Shown here: positions 63,347 to 64,000 of the stretch, in pieces
How the letters are laid out: each line of letters starts with the position of its first letter
How positions within the stretch are numbered: the first letter of the stretch is position 1
Assembly: GCF_003664185.1 (NCBI RefSeq)
Contig: NZ_RCCS01000010.1
Span: forward strand, 62,001-126,000
Length of the DNA stretch: 64,000 nucleotides
Origin: Tenacibaculum discolor
GTDB lineage: Bacteria > Bacteroidota > Bacteroidia > Flavobacteriales > Flavobacteriaceae
Direction of reading: 5' to 3'
Notes under the pieces: model-generated
Seen by the model: only the letters and a program-made list of their open reading frames with translations
Told to the model about the DNA's origin: nothing
Database searches by the model: none
Program-made: the position numbers and the translations under genes

Positions 63347-64000
63347 TTAGTCCATAATAAACTTAAAACCTGCCGTAATTAAACTTGAGTTAAAAGTTGT
63401 ATTTCTGTCGTATTTATAAAACTTCACATCAATGCTTTTTAGTCCAAACTTCCATATATGTGCTTTTGAAAATATATCAGTATAAGAAACACCAAAACCA
63501 AATTGATTAGAAGAATATTTTGAAAGATCATAGTCTGAGGTATAAAAATTGTTTGTAGACAAATGTTTTTCGTAAGCTGCAAAATAATCTGCCGCAGTTT
63601 GGTTATAAAATCGGTATGAAGGGTATAATGTAAACTTATCTGTAATCTTTACAGGAATTTCAATACTTGCTGTATGAGAGTTAATTCCCCAATCGTCAAA
63701 ATAGTAACGATAAAAAGTTCGAATTGTAAGTAACTCGTTCAAGTACCAATTTAGTCTACCACCTAAGGCAATTTTAAGCCTATTGTTTGGTAGTTTTTCG
63801 TTAGCATCTGCTAATTGAAAGTTGTCAATAAACGAATCGTCTATATCACTAAAATACACTCTTTGGAAAGGAGTAGAAAGCAAGCCACTTTGCTTAGTAA
63901 GATCAAAAGCTAATGAACCTTGTACGTTTTTATGTAAAATTTGAGAAAAACCTAGCCCAAAGGAATAAGAGTTCCTGCCTTTATCAGAAAAATCATTAAA
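63347..64000 (-). CDS. DUF3570 outer-membrane protein (partial)
   Basis: The minus-strand frame is open from the window edge to a TAA at 63347, giving about 217 C-terminal residues. Signature pieces LLSTPFQRVYF, ALGGRLNWYLN, TFYRYYFDDWGINSHTA and YPSYRFYNQTAADYFAAYEKH, together with the final AGFKFIMD, are those of DUF3570, a beta-barrel-like family of Bacteroidota and Proteobacteria. The 5' end is outside. It is convergent with the exopolysaccharide-type operon and not part of it. Confidence 0.88.
   Translation of the reverse strand, partial: FNDFSDKGRNSYSFGLGFSQILHKNVQGSLAFDLTKQSGLLSTPFQRVYFSDIDDSFIDNFQLADANEKLPNNRLKIALGGRLNWYLNELLTIRTFYRYYFDDWGINSHTASIEIPVKITDKFTLYPSYRFYNQTAADYFAAYEKHLSTNNFYTSDYDLSKYSSNQFGFGVSYTDIFSKAHIWKFGLKSIDVKFYKYDRNTTFNSSLITAGFKFIMD

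Overview
The window looks like chromosomal DNA of a marine-type member of the Flavobacteriaceae (Bacteroidota), most like Tenacibaculum or Polaribacter. The basis is AT-rich DNA, promoters of the Bacteroidota type (-7 box TAnnTTTG), many families typical of the phylum (DUF4293, DUF4230, DUF1599, DUF3570, BT_3928, DUF6952, TPR-type LuxR-system kinases), a fadN-fadA-fadE type beta-oxidation operon and a Rho with a long low-complexity insertion. The genus is an inference from general familiarity; no search was possible.

Layout. 0-9 kb: end of a methylmalonyl-CoA mutase small-subunit gene, an FtsB-like division protein, uridine kinase, two tRNAs, a crotonase, a FluC fluoride channel, a BT_3928 membrane protein, DUF1599, folP and the c-di-AMP synthase cdaA. 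9-19.7 kb: ABC exporter, truA, a phosphodiesterase, a TPR histidine kinase / lipoprotein / LuxR-type regulator set with a strange duplicated inverted-repeat spacer, rho and a small folate/DUF cluster. 19.8-25 kb: a histidine kinase and an NtrC-type activator, followed by a good sigma-54 promoter with an upstream dyad, driving a small Cys protein, glutamate dehydrogenase, a GreA/Rnk-like protein and a hypothetical protein. 25-32.7 kb: mixed metabolic and regulatory genes, including trxB, tRNA-Pro, two TetR genes around an SDR gene with visible operators, and an intradiol-dioxygenase-like lipoprotein.

32.7-37 kb is the accessory island. A PHP-domain/SMC-like ATPase with a small acidic partner and an unrelated membrane protein are separated by three related boundary elements, next to a GC-rich 42-bp minisatellite. 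This is the best candidate for a mobile, possibly defence-related, system. 37-45.4 kb: two lipoproteins and a MarR-controlled fatty-acid oxidation operon interrupted by a four-helix-bundle (rRNA-IVS type) gene. 45.4-49.8 kb: a NatA/NatB-like ABC pair, MscS, and a sigma-54 activator without a DNA-binding domain. 49.8-53.7 kb: peroxide defence (katG divergent from peroxiredoxin/thioredoxin/DUF6952), sharing a 16-nt promoter box.

53.7-63.3 kb: an Hpt / sensor kinase / response-regulator set divergent from an operon of response regulator, HEAT protein, family 2 glycosyltransferase, LtaS-like transferase with TPRs, and YaiO-type outer-membrane barrel. I read this as a regulated envelope or exopolysaccharide synthesis and export system. 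The window ends inside a DUF3570 gene.
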